Part shown: piece by piece, positions 22,779 to 34,948 of the stretch
Layout of the letters: the number at the start of each line of letters is the position of its first letter
How positions within the stretch are numbered: position 1 is the first letter of the stretch
Source of the DNA: Apostichopus japonicus
Lineage: Eukaryota; Echinodermata; Holothuroidea; Aspidochirotida; Stichopodidae
NCBI RefSeq assembly: GCF_037975245.1
Contig: NC_092575.1
Location: 26,819,841 to 26,883,840 of the forward strand
Reading direction: 5' to 3'
DNA: 64,000 bases
Position numbers and translations under genes: made by a program
The notes under the pieces: model-generated
What the model saw: the letters and a program-made list of their open reading frames with translations, nothing else
What the model was told of the DNA's origin: nothing
The model's database searches: none

Positions 22779-23118
22779 CAGGCGCGTATCCAGGGGGCGT
22801 TGGGGCGCGCCCCCCCCCCCGGTAAGAAAAAGAGGAAAGAAAAAAAGAGAAGGAAAAAAGAGGGAGAAAAAAAGAGGAGGAAGGAAGGGAAAAGAAAAGG
22901 AAGAAAGAGAGAAAAAGGAGAAAAGGAGGGAGTAGAAGATAAACGCCAAGATACCGGGAAGATAAGAGGAACAGTCATAATTACAGCGCTGATCACTATT
23001 ATATACACAGGGTAGCCAGTGACGAATCGAGGATTACGGAGGGGTGTGCGCCTCACCCTACCCCTTACACCGACCAACTCCATTTTTGACGTTTCCATAT
23101 TTCCTCTCTCACTAATGT

Positions 23119-23193
<75 letters not shown>

Positions 23194-23300
23194 GGTTCTA
23201 AATATGATAACGAGTGTGTGTGTATGGACGCCTTAAATTGTACAATTGTGCTATGAAACCAACTGTGGCTGGTCTCGAACTCGACCGAGTCGTCGGGGAA
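22779..23300 (+). mobile_element. CAGGCGCGTATCC-family element, 5' block with polypurine core
   Basis: Starts CAGGCGCGTATCCAGG and carries an A/G-only tract (about 22825-22945), a shared tail, then a long (AT)n run. It continues with CCAACTGTGGCTGGTCTCGA as in the copy at 4.99 kb. The two copies align over about 430 bp. Confidence 0.5.
23118..23194. repeat. (AT)n microsatellite
   Basis: An uninterrupted TA/AT run of about 77 bases inside the preceding element. The matching site in the 4.99-kb copy has only a short, imperfect TATA stretch, so it expanded here. Confidence 0.5.
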
Positions 23301-24530
23301 CATGACGAACCCATCACTTCTTGAGGTTGTTCCCATCTGCATGAAAACGCGCGCCCACAAACATACGCCCACCCCTCTAATCGCTTCCCGATGAGTTACG
23401 AAACTAATTAATTAATGACCTTCGCCCGTAGTACCAAGACCTTGACAAAATCCGACAACACACCACTTCATCGATAACAAGTGATCGGGTATATTAGTGA
23501 CGTCTAGAGGTCGTGCACTGACCTACATAGAGTGTGACCACTTCCGACTTTGCAATTTCCCCAAGCTCAGGCCCCGAAAAATCCAAGAAATCCAAGGGCA
23601 CTGTACTGTATGGATATCTAGCAATATCTAGCGATAGGGATGAAAATCCCAAGATCTTCCCTTAACTGAAGGCAGATAGAGAATCGAAGCCTTCAGTGTG
23701 TAATGAACTTGAAACTGTGCGTCTTTCGAAATGAAAAGATTGTGGGGCAAAGTAGCGTAACTCCTATTGGCTCAGACCGTGCTAACCAGGTGGACCCGAC
23801 CAAAAGGGGGCCCCGCTATACTGATGCACAGAAAAAGGGTATACCTATTTGGATAGGGAGGGCCCGTTTTACTGGGAAAGAAAAACTCATGCAAAGACTG
23901 AACAAAACAATATACATATTTTCACGTGATACGGAATACGGACATCATGATCATGGGCTCATTGGGTATTAATGTCTGTGTCGAGCTAGTTATGTTATTT
24001 ATTATTATAATCGAAACGAAGTATATTATTTAAAACCCAATTCCAGCCAATGTTGTACTGAGTACAACATCGGGACATATGATTTTTTGAAAAATTCTAA
24101 AACAATAACCCACCACCCAACAGACTTGAAACTGCGTTCATTTGAAAAAGAAGGCAGGACTTGCCTATAAGTATAATATAAAAGGTAAGAATAAAGATGC
24201 CATCGGTGTATCTGGTAAGTAAAAAAGCACAGGAAATTAGGCTTAGATGGAGACAAAGTTTCAGCCGAAATTTATACCAAGGTTTATACTAAGGTTTGAT
24301 TACTGTATTTGTACAGTAGTCTCCATTATACTCCATACAGTACTTGCCCACTCCCCCTGGAAAATCACAAATTAAAAAAGAAAGTTAAGCATTTGAAATT
24401 TCAATGATTTCCCCCAACCGACAGTTCTCTAGTTATGTTCATTGCATAAGGACCCATAATGCATTACTGAAATTATTGAAAGTCAAAATCCTAAGACATG
24501 AGATCTCAAAATAACCGATGTGTAAATGCA
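23300..24530. other. Unassigned sequence between two blocks of the CAGGCGCGTA family
   Basis: Contains an 89-codon frame at 23703-23972 with no recognisable motif. It may be the interior of a longer family member deleted from the 4.99-kb copy. Confidence 0.5.
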
Positions 24531-24536
24531 ACTTGA

Positions 24537-25586
24537 ACGGGAAGTGTCTTTTCCGACGATCTAGGAGTATTTTTTGGCAAAGAAATCGTCGTGCGCTCCG
24601 CGCCAACCGATGGTGGCGCTCCGCTTAGATAGTATACTCAAGTAGTGTGTTACACCTTTATGACCTACTGACCCCCCCCCCCCCTGTAAACATTTCTGAG
24701 GACGCCCTTGCTTAGACCTCCTGATAGGGGCCCCTTTGGGCCAGGAGCCCGCTAGGCTCATCGTTACACCCGGGTGGAGCATTACACAATAAACAGATAA
24801 TAGTTACTTATTTCAGTCTCCTTTCAACTATTCGAATTTTTAAAGCAAACAGCAGATATCACATCATATATCAGTGAGCATGAAAACGGCGCTCCGAGAT
24901 GAACAGCCTCCAACTGTAGATATGTGTTGTGTTCGGTTTCGGAAATATCTGGTATTTTTTCATTTCCTTCAACGAAATTTTATAGTAGCCGTTATAAGAG
25001 GTTTTAATAGATGTACACCAATAAATTAACTGTGTCTGAATTTTCGAAAATTCCCTGACCACCGTTCTTCATCATTATTCCCTCCATGCAATTTTGACCG
25101 GTCTGTTAGGGGTTGAAGGTTTTCCTGCATTGGTTGTCCATAGATGAAATTTTGTGCAACATTATGGGTATGTTTTGAAGTGAATTTATTCACGAGAATT
25201 TGTGAATTTTCAAATTCTGAACAAATAATGGGCTTAAAACCTTGAAAAGTGGGGCTTACGGGTATTGTGGGCCGCGACGTAGCTAGAATCACCTACAAAA
25301 AGCAATGATCCACAGGAGATGCGGTGAGGTCGAACATGATGTGTGACTGGTGACATCTTCAAAAAGGTTATGGATGAAAAAAACTTTTGGGAAATTCTTG
25401 GTTCTCAGGCAGAAGTGTACATATGGTTGGTCATTTCAAGCCCGAGAAGTGCCATTTCCGGTGATCTGGGGGGTATCAAAACCAGAAATTATCTTATACG
25501 CTGCGCGCCAACCGATGGTGGCGCTCCGCTTAGATAGTAATTCGCCCCCCCCCCCCCAGGGTTAAAAAATCTTGGATACGCCCCTG
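24537..25586 (+). mobile_element. Same family, 3' copy with two core modules
   Basis: Core modules lie at 24537-24635 and 25430-25537 (both with CCAACCGATGGTGGCGCTCC). Between them is sequence parallel to 5.78-7.03 kb without that copy's 0.7-kb insertion. Ends with GGATACGCCCCTG (25586). Open frames here are degenerate by-products. Confidence 0.5.
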
Positions 25587-25719
25587 ATTACCATTGACAT
25601 AATCAAGATGAACACCCTTGCTAGCTTGGTAAATTTGGAACTATTTAATTATTCGCCCGCCTTGTCAGGTGACTGCACGTGATGTATCTTCACATGTCAA
25701 TCATCACCAAAATCAGAAT

Positions 25720-26310
25720 TTGGAATATGTTAATGAGCTATATCGATGATATGTCGATTTAAATAGGTATATGTCAATTTGAGTTGCTAGAAACTAGTAT
25801 AGGCCCAAGTCCAAAGCAATTGACTTCTACCGATTTAATTCGACATATCATCGATTTAAACTAGTAGATGTCGATTTAAATTGACATATACCGATTTATT
25901 TTACATCATCGTTTTAAATTGGTATATGTCGATTAAAATATGTCGATTTAAACTGGTATAAGTCGAATTAAATTGGTATATGTCGATTAAAATATGTCGA
26001 TTTAAACTGGTATAAGTCGAATTAAATTGGTATATGTCGATTTAAATTGACATATACCGATTTAATTCGACATATCATCGATTTAAACTGGTATTTGTCG
26101 ATTTAAATTGACATATACCGATTTATTTTACTTATCATCGATTTAAATTGTATATGTCGATTTAGATCGATTATATGTAGAATTAAACTGGTATATGTCG
26201 ATTTAAATCGGTAGAAGTCAGTTTAAGCTGCTGGAAACTAGTATAAGTCGAAGGAAATTGAATTGGTATATGTCGATTTAAATCGGTATAAGTCGATTCC
26301 CCACAATTTG
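25720..26310. repeat. AT-rich array of inverted TCGATTTAAAT / ATTTAAATCGA units
   Basis: Many units of about 20 bp of the type TATGTCGATTTAAATTGG occur in both orientations. The outer parts share CTAGTATA with TGCTGGAAAC or TGCTAGAAAC. Likely a palindromic MITE or satellite; I could not fix termini or a target duplication. Confidence 0.5.
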
Positions 26311-27159
26311 AGACTGATTGCCCGCCATAGTGCTGTACTATTTTGGTAGGTTCTACTGCATACACCACTGCGCATAAACTTTAACAGTATACTGTATTCA
26401 AATTTCAAACCAATCCGTTTTACTATATTCATTACACGTTAACCCAGATTCAAATTTCTTACAAACATTTCAAATGAATGAGCGAACGATCTTGCTAGTC
26501 ACTGTTTTACTGCTGATGTCGTATTTGAGGCTAATCCAACATCGAAGGCATTTAATATTAGGTCTTAACACCTAGGAAGGTATATGCGTAGGCTAATGTA
26601 ACGTCATTATATGCTAGGCCATACGTAAGGGTTCTAGCCTTTTAGTACTGCCGTAGCAACCGAGTCCAAAATCATCCGTTTCGAAGTAATCATAAATTAC
26701 CGTTTTTTTGGCCTCTTCAAAAACCTGTGAGTTTGGCGTACAATGAATTATAGTTTATTAGATTAAAGTGGACTGTCATTCAGTTTGTTCTAGTCTCACG
26801 AACTTAACGGTGACTTTTATGCAGTGTTGGTCGAATCGATGCGAAGAAAAATAAAACGTTTTTACGTATGGCGTCGTTAGGTAGTGTTTCTGTTAAGAAA
26901 GGCCCGGCCTGACATTTGAACAAACACAACGTAGGTATACCTCACGCCTACTGCACGTTCAAAAATACCCGCCAAATTACAACTGGATAGAGCGGATATT
27001 ATAACTTAGTCGGAAATCTCAGGTCACCATAAGTCCGCGACCGTTCACATTACATTTATCAAGAACGCAAGAGGGATTACAGAAACCCCGAAAAAAGGAT
27101 TATTCTTCAAAACGCACGCGGACTTGAAGTACGAGTACGCGAGCGTTCAAACAAACATA

Positions 27160-27200
27160 CATACATACACCCCCCCCCCCACACACACACACACACGCAT
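27160..27200. repeat. Compound microsatellite (ACAT)n, C-run, (AC)n
   Basis: ACATACATACAT, then ten C, then ACACACACAC. Simple-sequence slippage; no function implied. Confidence 0.5.
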
Positions 27201-27921
27201 ACATACATAGACATGCACTCAAACCGATGAAAGCATCATACTTCTATGACATCGTGCAATAGCACCAACATAATATTGGGTTAAAATTATCACAAATTCA
27301 TTTCTATGCAGAGCATCTTTTTTTATTCAAAATGGTTTCTTAAATGATTTGATTTAATATATGTTTATTGATATTTCCTTATTCTTTTCAGTTGACTAAC
27401 ACTTTGAAAACTGATGCTTTTTTTACTAACTCTTAATTTGCCTTTAATCGCTTTTATGGAATTTATCTATCATACGTTTTATTCTCTCTTATTAAACATA
27501 ATTGTATTTTATGCTATTTATACTGGAATGAAGGATCGGAAACTGAAACTATAACTAGATCTAACAGCTAGGACATGTTCCTTTTGAATTTATGTGTGCT
27601 ATGAAAAAAGAGGTTCGACCCACACCCTCTATCCACTCTTGTTCAAACATATATTAATTGGATGCCACCATATACAAATTGAAATGATAAAACTACCATT
27701 AATTTATCATGCACAACCAACCTGAACATTCTGCAGCTTGCTTGCATTTTGTGTGCATTGAAACCTTAGCTTTTTCTTAGTAAACTTGTCTAACATTCTG
27801 TCCAGATGTTGATCAAGGAATGAAAAGAATGTAGTTTCACAGGTTTACATTAGCAAGACTTGAGAAATCAGCAGAAAGCTGTACAAATAGAAAAATCTTA
27901 TATTACTACCAAGTATTATTC

Positions 27922-28115
27922 TCAGTATTGTTACCGGGATTTTAAGAATTGCGCCAGCGCCGGGATACAACATCTTAAAAATTGTTTGCGTCCGCTCAGA
28001 AAAAAAACTTGCGTCCACACGTTCCTCCATGAAAACATGCACTTTAAATTACCTCTACAGGAACGCACAATACTTAGTTATAATGACCCCCGACAAAAAC
28101 TTTGGCTTGTGCGCA
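27922..28115 (-). repeat. Uninterrupted copy of the same dispersed repeat (empty site)
   Basis: The reverse complement matches both flanks of the MITE at 22120-22624 and reads straight through a single CTGTAGAG at the insertion point. Confidence 0.5.
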
Positions 28116-28680
28116 ACGGATATCCTATAGTTATAGGTTTATAATGTGCATATTGAAAATCATAAATGCAAATTACACAACTCATGCCTATGGAAGCGTG
28201 GGGACATTAATATTATATGTATTATCTTAGATTACAAATAAATTCATGTGTTTGCACTGAAACCCTTTACAAGGTGTACTTACTATATAAAGAGAAGTGC
28301 AACTCATAGCAAGAATATTTTGACATAATGTGGTAGCCCATACATGCAATACAGACAACTCTTTAAATGTACATTAATATTCACACAGATTGAAACAGAT
28401 TGAAAGAGGAAGGTGCCAACTGCATTATCAGTACGCAGCTGGTACGGTACGGTGCCAGCATTATCTTAATATATGCCAGAATTAATTTGAATTTATGTCC
28501 ATATCAAATCAATTTTATGTAGACATAAAGAAGTCCTGCCCTCTGATATGTCGTCATAATTTCTGAATTTTGTCCACTGTGGCCAACCATACACGTTGTG
28601 ATATTTGAGAGTGCACACACATGAGAGCCTATACTACAAACTTTGCTATCTCTACACGGGACAGCAACGTTACAATTAGT

Positions 28681-28725
28681 TGCATTGAGACCGTCAGTAT
28701 AATGCGCTATATAAATAAGTTATTT
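28681..28725 (-). repeat. Dispersed repeat, TATAGCGCATTATAC type
   Basis: The reverse complement, with TATATAGCGCATTATACTGA and CGGTCTCAATG, matches 42771-42812. Probably part of an old SINE. Confidence 0.5.
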
Positions 28726-30369
28726 AAACATAATACGTTGTGTTTATTGAGCACGATAAATGCAAAAATGTTTGCAGACAATGGTAGGGACTATTAGCCA
28801 AACAAATCACAGGAAATTTGGAAACGCATCATTGACTGCTTTCAACATGAAACTTCTTTGTAACGGGAGTGTTTTAAACCTTCTACTTTGCGGTTGATTG
28901 TTATCATTTATTTGTTTTGAAACAAATTCAATCATCTATACAAAGGATTGGAAGAAATTTTGGTTCTTTTGAGAAGTTGCGGTTTTTTTAAAAGAAATAA
29001 AGAAAGATATTATTCCAAAAAGTACGAAAACATGTTATTGGAAACCTGCTCAAATACCGAATCATGTGTCGTTGTACTCTTGTTTACACAATTTACACGT
29101 TGACACTGAGGGTTATATCTACGATTTGTGCAAACAGATGAATATTTTTTTCAACTCCCTGGTTTAAAGTTGCAGTTAAAACGGCATGTCTGTTAAGTGT
29201 TTATATGAATGAGGAATTGTTATAACGGAACGCCATTACTCTTTTAGAGATGTGTAACCATTTTCTTTAAAACTTTCCTAGCTTCCAAGATTGTTATTAT
29301 TTTGAATTCTTATACATGAACTCATACTTTCATTTGTGGCTTCATCATCTGTTACTAACAATGTGTTCAAATTTGTTGTATCACAGTGTTCTTGTGTTTA
29401 ATTGTTTCTACCTGGTAAGTTGCATCACATAATTTAAAAAACAAAAAAGCACCCACGGTTACAGTTTACCGTTAATCAATGAATCACAGGTAGGGATGTG
29501 TCTGTTGTATAAAGCTTTACAAGATTGATTGCCCTACACAACAAACAATAACAACACCACTGAACTGAACAATGTGGCAACAAACACGTATTTAATGTAG
29601 CTCCCATCCGTACAGTATACCCACAAAGAAATGTGTAATATACACTCGAGTCCAGTTTTTTTCTGCACTCGGACTTTAGACCAATTCCAATTTGGTATAT
29701 CATCTTACTTAGTCTTGGCAAATCTCTTATTTCTGAAGTTTACTCTTTGAGTGTCCAGAATGAGCACTTATGTAAGGAGTCAATGCAGTCTTACACATTT
29801 AGCCACACATACAATGAATATCTTCTTGTTTAAAGCAAATCATATGAAGCCAATGCTTTGATTGGTTGCTGCTGTTCGTCATATGGTAGATTCTTTAGCA
29901 TAAACGATAGTGGCTTTGTAATTTATATAGAGACTGTGTGTATACGGTAATTCTCACAATATAACTCCATTTCAATTAGATCCTTTCATCGTTCAAAGCT
30001 GTTTCAAAGTTATGGTTACAAAGATAAAACGGTGATCATATAGATGTCATTTTGATCTTAGTTATACAGTGAAAAGCAGTGCGATGTGACAAACAATAAT
30101 TCACAATGACACAGGCTGTCCTGAAATGACCATTGACCTCAACAACTGGCTTCTTGTACTAAATGTGATACATCAAAATACTAAATATGACATCTGTCCT
30201 TGTTAAAATATTGTGATAAACAATGGTTTCCACAATTTGACCCCTGGTGAACTCAACGAATATATGACCTTCGCCCACAACATAAGGCTCAATATCACAA
30301 TATTGGGACTACTAGCCCCCTTCATCATCTACATGGCTGGCTGGTGAATGCCAGCTGAACATACACTCT

Positions 30370-30641
30370 CAGGCGCGTATCCAGGGAGAGGCGTTGGGGC
30401 GTGCGCCCCCTGGATAAGAAAAAGAGGAGAGAAAAGAAAAGAGAAGAAAGGGAAAAAAGAGGGGGAAAAAGAGGAGGAAGGAGAGAAAGGAAGGGAAAAG
30501 AAAAAGAAAAAAGAGAGAAAAAGAAGAAAGGGAGAAAAGGAGGGAGCAGAAGAAAAACGCCAAGACATCGCCAAGATGGTGGCGCTCCGCTTAGATAGTA
30601 CTTTGCGCCCCCCGGGTTAGAAAATCCTGGATACGCCCCTG
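30370..30641 (+). mobile_element. Complete 272-bp CAGGCGCGTATCC-family MITE, polypurine type
   Basis: Left end CAGGCGCGTATCCAGG, right end CCTGGATACGCCCCTG. Flanks TACACTCT (30362-30369) and GACACTGT (30642-30649) match at 6 of 8 positions, consistent with an old hAT-type 8-bp duplication. The core is about 140 bases of A/G, followed by the 3' part of the shared module (GATGGTGGCGCTCCGCTTAG). Confidence 0.5.
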
Positions 30642-32531
30642 GACACTGTGCATGATTAATCATGTTGGGATGCGGGAATTCTCTGGTATTGAAAAATTAT
30701 TTCTATAATCGTTTCCGATCTTTTCCAGAAACAGACGGTAAGCCCAGGGTACACAGCATGTACATTGCAGCAACATAAACGAACGTGTGGTATACCCACA
30801 TGCACAGCATAGCACTGCTTACACGTTGTACTCCAGCTAGTTTGTCATATGGGCGTTCGGCCGTGAGGTAAAAAGCAAGCGTGTATATGTCTATACCATA
30901 AATTCCAATATTGAAATATTTCTTCAACAAAGGTCATATCTAAGTGCTAATAAGGTAAAAGCGAACATACTTATTATCAAGCATGCAAGAAGACCCACGC
31001 GAATGATATGGAGAGGGCGGGGCGGGGGGGGGGGGGTCACTAGCTCAGTTCTGACACTAAATAAAATAATAAATCGTTTTTACATTATAGGACAATCGGA
31101 TCTTGGGCATGATTTGGTTTTAGTTTGTTTTGATAATAGATATTTTTTTCAAATTTTGATGGGACAAAACGTATTTTACCATTCAGTAGGGGGCGAATTA
31201 TACACTCCGGGTCCTCCCGTAAAAGTTCATACCCCTGCATAAGCTGAGGGGGGAGAGGTATACTTCCCAAAAACCACTTTTGAAATCCTGTGCACGTCAA
31301 TGCTGTTACGACACTACTAGGCTATAGGAATTTTGTCTCGCTTCCTTTGCAAAAGCAATCACCAACCAATAAACAAAAGGATGCCAAACAAAAGTCTAAT
31401 TAGAAGAAGATTAATTTTATGATCGAAAAGCTGTAATTGACATAAATATAAACCATTAAGGAATATTTCAAAAACTTGTGCTTTTACAAACAGTAATTAT
31501 TTTAATATCACACTCTAGTTAATGGACAAATGATTAGTTCATGTTACTTTTTCGAAATGGGAACTCATGTGGAAATGTGGGACATTAACCTCCATTCGAA
31601 AAACTTGAATGGTCTTACAAAATACATTTGAACATGACATTTAGTATTAAGTATCATATATCTTCACTCTTCCTGACCGAATATAAATCACTTCGTGGAT
31701 ATGATATGTCACTTTCAGAGCAATAATCATTGTCTAGACACAAATAGTCTAATGTAAGACCTGTTTTATCCCATGCATTTTCCAATAGGTCTATGGGCTA
31801 CTGTGTGGTTTGAAGCCTATATTTTTTTTCTTGCCCATTTTTATAAAAGTGATGAAAGGTATTTGTACAAACACACTCATATTTATTACTCTTTGTTACA
31901 GTAATTTACAAACATAAATAAGAAAATCAAGATTGTACGACTACAAACTTAATATTCAGTCACTTTGTTAATGTGTTGGAAGTATTTGATGAATCAAACA
32001 TTAATATCCAAAATGCTTCACATGCATCATTATTTGGTGTAAAATTTCTATATTATGAATGTTTGATTAATTCGTTCTTTACGAAATTAAGGCTGATCAC
32101 AATACTGATACATAAAGTTAAACAGATGCTGCACACATGTGCACAGACCTGTACAATGTTTGCACAGCTTCTACAGCCAATACATCACAATTACGTTTGA
32201 TGTAAGTGATGTACAGCAAGAGCCCATCTCTTCTGGAATTTCATTATTTACTGAGGACCTATCAGCTTAAATAAATCATCATTAAAATGTATGTGCTACT
32301 ACCACATGGTGCGATCACCATAGTAACATCATTTATTCACACATAGGTGAACATCAATAATTATAAACATGTATTAATTAAATAATTAATGAATGACATA
32401 ACAAGCCAAACTGATTCACAAGATTGTAAAAAATAACATCATTTTTATGATGGTGGAAATTAATTATTTGGAGTTTACAGTTACACTAAAATAGATTAAT
32501 TTCATAGGATGCACAAGAGAAAAGTTTTGAC

Positions 32532-32775
32532 GGGGAGGGTAGTGAAGGGGAAGGGGTGGTGTAGGTGAGGGGCGGTGAAGGGAAGGGGTGGTGTAGGGGA
32601 GGGGTGGTGAAGGGAGTGGGGTGGTGTAGGGGAGGGGTGGTGAAGGGGATGGTGGTGAAGGGTAAGGGGTGGTGTAGGGGAGGGGTGGTGAAGGGGTGGT
32701 GTAGGGGGGGTGGTGAAGGGGAAAAGGTGGTAAAGGGGAGGGGTAGTGAAGGGGAAGGGAAGGGGTGGTAAAGAA
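32532..32775 (+). repeat. G-rich minisatellite, GGGGTGGTGTAGGGGAGG type
   Basis: Alternating GGGGTGGTGTAGGGGA and GGGGTGGTGAAGGG units. The G-rich strand has many runs of three or four G, able in principle to form quadruplexes. The proline-rich frames on the minus strand follow from its composition. Confidence 0.5.
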
Positions 32776-32878
32776 AAGTTGAGGGGGGACAGGAGGAAGA
32801 AGGGATGGCAAGACAAAGATGTTACGATAATTTAAATTAATTAACTAAGGAAAATTAATTTACAAAATCCCCTTTCAG

Positions 32879-32986
32879 CTGATTACCTCAGCAGAGAAGA
32901 AGTCTTATTGAAGAGAATCATTCCACTGTTCGCTAAAAACCCCATCGCAATATTTTTGCTCCAACTCCAGTTATGGTTGATTAAAT
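32879..32986 (+). CDS. Candidate internal exon, unidentified
   Basis: A pyrimidine-rich acceptor (CCCCTTTCAG) precedes 108 bases that are open in one frame and end at a perfect donor, GTAAGT. The exon starts in phase 2 and ends after one base of a codon. It encodes 35 residues: DYLSREEVLLKRIIPLFAKN, then PIAIFLLQLQLWLIK, an amphipathic-looking stretch. I do not recognise the protein. It is on the opposite strand to UFD1, 2 kb beyond its stop, and could belong to the same gene as the exon at 17.1 kb, but nothing links them except strand. The LINE and MITEs between the two would then be intronic. Confidence 0.5.
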
Positions 32987-34190
32987 GTAAGTTATTGTGG
33001 CTGGCTAGACCTTCAAACCTTCCTGGCAGAGGATCGCATTAGATTGTCTGTGATATTTTCCTATTCTTCTTGATAATTTATTGTTTGAAACCTTGAACAT
33101 GTGCAATATTAACTTTGCTTTAGCTCTCAATGTTCTGTGTAGCTAGAATGTCATCAAAATGCAACTTTTTCGTATAAATATTAGTTTTTTCTTTGGATAA
33201 CAGATTAAAATAAAGACAAAGACATTTTCAGCTCAATTGCCGTGATGACATCATTCACTCTGCTGTTGCGAGATGCATTTATGAAATATCAGCAAATATT
33301 ACACAAAATTTAACAAATCTTGGCGATACAAAATGCTACAAGGGGATGTGGCTTTAACCTATATTATTCAGAAAATTCTGTGCACTTTTTGCTGAGCAAT
33401 CACCTTCAACCCAATGGAAAATCATTCTAAGCTCTTAATTCTTAGATTTAAACCTAAAATATAAGGAATATTTCAATATTGATATCAATAAAGATTTAGA
33501 AAAAACTTGAGACTGAGCAAATGTAGAGCACATATCAATATACAAGGTTTTCACAGAACCACTTAAAATTTATCTGCGTTTTAAGCTACATTTAAGTGAG
33601 CTGCATTACTAATCTACTAAAGTTCCCCAGTACCGATCAGAACCGCTCAAATGCCTTCACCATCCACAAGAAAAACGATAATTTGAGCCTTACAATCCCC
33701 AGGTAACACCCATCACAACCACTCATTTAACCCTCAGACTAGGACGTGCTTCCATATTGATGTAATAAAGAATTGGGGAATTTTTTTCCCATCAAGATAG
33801 GTGCAAACAGATGGGTATAAACCAATAAACTTTATGACAAAGTACAACTTCAGTCTAAGGATGAAACTACAGACACGGCAGAGTCTATTTGTCAAAATGA
33901 TAAAAGCCTAGAGGCTTAGAGTTGATATATTAGTAGTGCAAAATCCAGAACTAATTAACACATGAAGCCGTATGCACACTGCTCAACTAAAACTCAAGCT
34001 GACTCTACTCATTCATATAACGTGGGATATCGAGAAAAGCTGGGCAGTAAGATCAAGATTTAGTCAGTTTTTAGTCGCATCGGCGTCAGTAAGGAAAGCT
34101 CAACAGGGTAAAATTTCCCTGGCTAAAAGTTGAATGTTGATGGGATTCGCAACTACAACTGCCCAGTATCAACAGATGGAAATTTAGTTA

Positions 34191-34200
34191 TTTATTTATT
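34191..34200 (-). promoter_or_regulatory. Possible polyadenylation signals of UFD1
   Basis: Two overlapping AATAAA hexamers read on the minus strand about 750 bases beyond the UFD1 stop. This is the first clear signal I noticed downstream, but the stretch is AT-rich, so it may be chance. Confidence 0.5.
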
Positions 34201-34539
34201 TTACAGGATTTATATAACACCTTATCCAATATAAAATTGCTCTGAGACACTTTACAATAAAACATACAAGTCAAGAATTTTTTTGTTTTTTAAGCATTGG
34301 GGATATAACTTTGGAATTGAACATAATGAGCAATGGTTCATTAAACAGAGTATGGTCATTCAGTGCCTGCTCATTACGAAACTGGAAGGGGGGAGGGGGG
34401 GGAGGGGACTATGGGATTTGACTACTACTGAAATTAGGTCACAACAATCAAGTTGAGTCGCATTAATTGGGACATCTGTAGTGACACCTATAAATACATA
34501 TATAGATACATAAAAACGCACATACTTATATGTGTGTAT

Positions 34540-34599
34540 TTACATATACATTTATATATATATATATATGTATATATAGATATATATATATATATATAT

Positions 34600-34632
<33 letters not shown>

Positions 34633-34640
34633 TATATATA
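34540..34640. repeat. (TA)n microsatellite with GATA interruptions
   Basis: TATATA runs broken by GATATA and GTATA, about 100 bases, downstream of UFD1. Confidence 0.5.
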
Positions 34641-34948
34641 CGTTTGGTTGGTTAGCGTCTATCTTGGCGCAGAGTGGTCTGTGTCTGGTGGACAGAGAAA
34701 AATATATATATTTGTATTAATAGTCTTCCGTCAAAGACTCTGTACCCAGCAGATTTCGGATATGTCAATCTGACCACCGAATAAGGACCTGAGAACTTCT
34801 ACCTTCTTTGTTAGGCTATACTCCAAGTCTTCATACTTTCATCTACAGACTTACGTTGAGCTCAGATTTTTAAATAGCACCAGCTTTATCGAGGTCTGCA
34901 AGTATCCCAAACAGTTCAAGTATCTTTCATTTGGCAAAGAAAGCCAGT

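Larger units (their letters stand above)
26310..30360. other. Largely unannotated stretch
   Basis: Apart from the repeats listed at 27160, 27922 and 28681 I see no exon or element. Composition is AT-rich throughout. Confidence 0.5.
30645..34900. other. Region downstream of UFD1
   Basis: Holds a G-run (31014-31035), the G-rich minisatellite, the candidate exon at 32879, possible UFD1 3' UTR and a TA microsatellite. Nothing else recognised. Confidence 0.5.

Noticed and set aside
23703-23972. 89-codon frame starting MNLKLCVFRNEK
   Set aside because: No motif, no splice sites and no resemblance to a known family.
32464-32816. Proline-rich frames on the minus strand
   Set aside because: Translation of the C-rich strand of a minisatellite; several frames are open together.
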